Source: Zychaea mexicana
Lineage: Eukaryota; Mucoromycota; Mucoromycetes; Mucorales; Lichtheimiaceae
Reading direction: 5' to 3'
DNA length: 64,000 nucleotides
NCBI RefSeq assembly: GCF_025766255.1
Contig: NW_026516738.1
Span: 124,001 to 188,000 of the forward strand
A program made the translations under genes and the position numbers. Shown here piece after piece: positions 59,566 through 64,000 of this stretch (within the stretch, counting starts at the first letter, position 1; each line of letters starts with the position of its first letter). The notes beneath the pieces are model-generated. The model saw nothing but the letters and a program-made list of their open reading frames with translations, had not been told where the DNA came from and did no database searches.

Positions 59566-62491
59566 CGTGCGTGTGCAAGGATAGAGAAAATAAAAGTTTT
59601 CAGGTGCGCATGTTGCACGTTTCGGAAACACAATATGAAATGATGGACCTTTCGAACAAGCCCAATTTTGTGATCGCCCAAAAAAAAAATCAGTTACTGT
59701 CTGAAAATCATGCCGTTTTCCCTATTTTTTATTTGCAGTGAAGCAGAAAATTATACAATATCCTGTCATCATCGTCGTCGTCATGGTGAATGTTTGTATT
59801 ATGTACTAACCATGGCAGCAAACAAGTTTGTTCTTGCCGTGGAGGTGCAGTCTAACACGAATGTGGGGTTGGGGATGAGGGAACAGTGCCGAAAGATGCT
59901 GACTGTTACTATGCTGTATTTGAAACTTTATCCTTCCTGAGTAGAACTAGAAACCGATAGTCGTTTCACCGCGTCAATGGTGTCACCGTCCTTGTTGCGT
60001 CCAGACCAAAAAAGCTTATTTTTGATACAGTATACGAGTGACAGAGATGAGGTTGCGGCGGAGAGCAAAGAAAGTGAGAGTGAGCGCGGGTCTGGATCGT
60101 CGATCATTACGATCACTATGTACTTTGTACTTGATACTGTTTAACATATATACCAGCTGGTAGTATTAGGCTAAGGCAAACATTTCTTCCGTTCGACGCT
60201 GTATCAGCGTGATAACTGAGAAGAATCCGGAAAGACCTACACATTAGCAACAACAAAAAAAGCATACTGATGGACCATGCATGCACGTAAAAACGTCAAT
60301 TCCGTAATGACGTTTACAGTGGGCTACATATAAAAAAATGCCCGATTATGTACGTAGCAGTTATAGCCGGGAGGAGAGCGGATGATATTCGCAAAATGGG
60401 GGACAATCAGATTTGCCGTATTTATCAAGTTGGTTTTTTCGCTCTCTGCTAACATAAGCACGTGCTAAAGATCATCAGTACGTAATAACAGCAAAAAAAG
60501 AGTGTGGTGAACCCCCTCATCTCTCTCACTTCCTTCACTTTTCTTGCTGGCTGCAGATTCCGAAAAAGCGTGAGAAATGTCGGCGCTGTCCGGATGACGC
60601 TTGGGGCATCAGTCATCAGGGTCAAGCTGGGTTTGTTCGTTTCCAACAACATGCAAAGCCGAGTCCCCATGAAATCAAAACTTATTTATCAGTAAACTTT
60701 TTTTTTCGTGCACATATCAGCAGCAGCAGCAGCTCAACGGTATTTAGTAATCGCACGATGATTGCATCAAGATCGACACTATTAGTTTTTACTGCGGTGA
60801 CCATAAAAACGGTGCTCTGATCATCATATTCCTTTTTGAATTATCATCATGCAACAGTTGATGATACATCTCTTGATCAAAACTTTATGCATCGTATCAT
60901 CATCATTAGCTTTAAATGACACTATACTAGCTTCCTTACGATTGTATATGATAATAAGTTACATATTGTTCCGTGACGTCTCATAAACTATAAAGTAGTA
61001 TATAGTAACCTTCTTTTTTCTATTGGGTCGTTCTGGAGAAGATGGCTCAAAACAGCGTCATAACTGTCAGGTCTCGTGACAACAATCAATATCACCATAC
61101 ATATACTCGTTGGAAACTTGGTTCCCATGGGATGGAGCCGTAATGCTTCTGCTTCTATGATATAGTTGCGGACAGCAGCAGTGTTATCTATATTTTTGAT
61201 CGAAATGATCATGTGATGACTATTTTTACAAAGAGTGTGCATATACAGAGTTCCGTATGTAGAGAAATGAGAGTGATCCGTCTTGTTCCCTCTCTCCCAG
61301 TTACGTGCAATCCGGACAGGATTACACTCTGATAGGAGAAAAAGCCCGCAAAAGATCCGTGCATCAAGTTTCTGTCGATAATATTTTGGGGACGGTTACA
61401 ATATATTCGGAGCGCTCTTCTTGTGTATCTTATGTTCGTGAACTTAGTATTATTTTTTGTTACCAGTGCATGCGCACCAGATGTAAGCGCTGACTTCCTT
61501 GTTGATCGCTTTATCTAATGACGAACGCAACAATATTTATCAAACTCCTTTCCTTTGCAGTTTAATGTAATGACAATCACTGATAGTGTCAAGCAGATAA
61601 TTCCGATAACCCCAAACAATGTTTCTTCTTTACCATTCTTACTTTTGTCGCAAGTCAATTGATGCTTTTGGCGGGATGGCCACCAACAATTAAAAAGGCC
61701 CTTTAATTATTATGTAATACGCCATAAACGGCTGGTATCACCGTCGTAATACTTAACAGGGTGGATCATCCTTAGTCATACACGTGGCATATATTATACA
61801 TCACTAATCACAACAATATTATCATCATACAACAAATTTTAACACGTCTTACATCATAGGATTGTCTTTTGCTGCGAAGCAGTAAAGAAAATATTGTACA
61901 TAGCACCCGTCATCCAAGACTAAACAATAGACTACTATCATAACTATATGATGAAATGTCTTCATATCACACATTGACGGTGTTATGTGCTCCAGATGAC
62001 TCGTGTTTCGCGGCACGGTAAAGCAGTGACGTACTTGATACCCACTATAATAAGCATAAACTTATTCGTCTTGTTGATGGTGGTACCTACTCAACCCCTC
62101 CCCACTTCTAGATAAAGACTTCAACATGGTCTGCGTTTCACGTACCACCCCGAATAACTAAAATTTGATATATATGGTGCGTTCGCCTTATAACCGTCAA
62201 TTTTTTACCTCAGCTTATACTCTGTTATAACGTCCCCAAAAGGCAATTATACAGTCCAACGTGCTTCAAAATATCTTTTTTAACTCGTTTGCTTTCGTTA
62301 TTGAAGAAAAAAAAACATTCATGTTTGTAAAAAAACATGGGAAGCCAAAAGTTACCGGTTTTTCCCAATTTAGCTGGGCCGGCAGAACTCACGTACCTGA
62401 AACAAGAATGAGTAAACAACTCCTATACGTATATATACTCGCCTATCGCCTACGTCCTACACGTCTTTTCTTTTTACCTTTCATTTAAAAG

Positions 62492-62572
62492 ATGCCGCCA
62501 TTACGACGAAAGCAGAAGGCACCCGAAGAAGGACGCGTGCGCCTGACGGAAGAATCACTGCCCAGTTTCAGG
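62492..62572 (+). pseudogene. Orphan first exon with a promoter-like upstream (speculative)
   Basis: A TATA-like box (CGTATATATACTCG, about 62428) precedes an ATG at 62492. The frame encodes a basic start (MPPLRRKQKAPEEGRVRLTE) and ends at an AG|GTATAC donor-like site at 62573. The only nearby acceptor (TTTATAAG at about 62663) leads straight into a stop. It looks like the 5' end of a gene whose remainder is lost, or a short unrecognised ORF. Confidence 0.2.
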
Positions 62573-64000
62573 GTATACGCCGATTTTTTATTGCTATTCC
62601 TATACATTTTTATTTTTCACCATGTATACCTGTCATTGTTCTTGATGTTCAAACACTTTATAAGGTTTAGTGCTTAAGAATCAAATTGAAACAATATAAA
62701 GTCTTGACGGTTATAAGGGGAACGCACCATAAGCTAATTCATCAGTGAATCATAGCGGTCATACATAGCAATCTATAAACTCATTTCTCCTATACATCAA
62801 AAGAAAAAAGCGCAGTTAAATTACCTTGAAAGTTTTAATAGAACGAAAATTGACGAAGCAAAACAGTACTGAATAAGATAAACTTTTATAATGACGTTCC
62901 AAAGCTAAAAAAGTTGGTCGCGCAGGCCAGATCAGCCCAGGAGCACCATAGGAAGTCCCTGTCAGAATCCCAAAGCGAGAGCAGTCGCTGCTTAACCATG
63001 GTGATGAACACGGTTGGGTGAACTTGATCGCAAAAGTAGCAAATAAAATTGAAGTTCAAGACAACCGCCAGTGGTAGTAGATAAATTGTGATGAAAGCAC
63101 TATTTGCATCGTATCTTTTATATTGTTCTTTCCATTCGTTAATAGCTGCAATATGTGTATGTAGTTTGTACGTTGGATCATGTCTGTAGTTGTTACTGTG
63201 TTGAAGATACTGTATATAATAGTATAATAGATCATACATAATACATTCGTTCTTGCCGCTCATAAACTCATTATTATAAATCTAACGAGTATTACTACAT
63301 ACGTTACCCGCATGGTACGTACCATGTAAGCTGTTAAAAATAATGCAGGTTTTTCTTTGTCGAGGGCAGATGTTATTAAAGTTATATCATTGTGTCATTT
63401 ATGCATACCGATGCTTGTAGCTTTTGTGGTGCAGGGGAACTCCTCCTCGATATTTAAGTTTAAAGCACGATTGACAGCAACATCATCATCATTCATGTAC
63501 AGAGTATAGTTACTATAACATTTTCGACAAACTCCACGGCCGGTAGCAAAATTGTCGATACTTTCTCACTTGCTGTGTATGTACACGTGGTTATGACTCT
63601 ACCATGCAAAGGCCGTCGTATCTCTGCATATTATGCAACAGCATTGTTAGCCTTGGATTTCCCGCGCATACAAGAGCTTTAAGTAACATGCACCCTTGAT
63701 CGCGTCAAACATAGCGCTCATCAGTTCAAACAAGTTGAATCTTGAAAGCTGCTTGTGGCCACTAACTAAAAATTCTGCATATGGATGTGTCGAAGAGAAG
63801 CACAGACTCGATCAAATTCATGCGAAGAATGGAGCATTCGATAAAAAAGAGAGAGACGAGGAAGCACTTAATTTGTAAGACCAAATATTCTAGACATATA
63901 CAGCCACGGTTGCGGCACAATAGTTTTAATTAAGATGACTCGCTTCGAGTACTAGCATTCTTTCTCGAATCGCATTCTCACTTCGCTACTTAAGCATAAT

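Larger units (their letters stand above)
58917..64000. other. Gene-poor right end
   Basis: No intact gene was recognised in about 5 kb. Simple repeats include a GT run at 59544-59565 and a CAG run near 60719-60733. A minus-strand frame at 60116-59928 (KNKLFWSGRNKDGDTIDAV) and another at 63263-62886 are unrecognised. A TATA-linked short frame at 62492 is listed separately. The first few hundred bases should contain the bHLH promoter. Confidence 0.45.

Overview
The window is nuclear DNA from a fungus, most likely a Mucoromycota (Mucorales-type) genome. The genes are split by short introns of about 40-190 bp with GTAAGT/GTATGT donors and TAG/CAG acceptors. The fungal-type gene set includes ERG8, NFS1, TIM23, a Pfa4-like DHHC acyltransferase, RSC7 and an Sds3-type protein. 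A relic at 10.1 kb has the F-box style of the large Mucorales F-box families. The assignment rests on family resemblance; species cannot be named from sequence alone. No rRNA, tRNA, CRISPR array or organelle sequence was recognised.

Layout. 1-7.8 kb: 3' part of a DNMT1-type cytosine methyltransferase (+), an Sds3-like HDAC-complex subunit (-) and cytosolic tyrosyl-tRNA synthetase (-). 7.8-27.0 kb: a gene-poor island of about 19 kb. It holds only decayed fragments (LRR/F-box, a probable non-LTR retroelement C-terminus, an MFS transporter piece), a minisatellite with pyrimidine tracts, a cluster of strong hairpins, and a ~460 bp sequence present twice. 27.0-41.8 kb: a dense block with an RRM/zinc-knuckle/RS splicing factor (-) and phosphomevalonate kinase (+) sharing a promoter region, a CDC50 flippase subunit (-), a Pfa4-like palmitoyltransferase (+), TIM23 (-), RSC7/SWP82 (+) and NFS1 (-). 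44.4-59 kb: a three-PH-domain protein (+), a cold-shock-domain protein (+), a DUF1479 dioxygenase-like enzyme (-), APC8/CDC23 (-), deoxyhypusine hydroxylase (-) and a bHLH factor (-). 59-64 kb is again gene-poor.

The intact genes are housekeeping functions: chromatin (DNMT1-type, Sds3-like, RSC7), translation (TyrRS and DOHH, which modifies eIF5A), membrane and lipid biology (ERG8, CDC50, Pfa4-like), mitochondria (TIM23, NFS1) and cell cycle (APC8). They do not form an operon or an evident pathway cluster. Exon joins were chosen by splice consensus plus reading-phase agreement, and all reported multi-exon models close in frame; remaining ambiguities are stated per gene.

I did not find a clearly new multi-gene system. 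The items most worth checking are the hairpin cluster at 18.57-18.92 kb, the duplicated ~460 bp unit, the APC8 gene that stops early, the 9-nt microexon inside the cold-shock domain, and the GC-AG intron of the DUF1479 gene.
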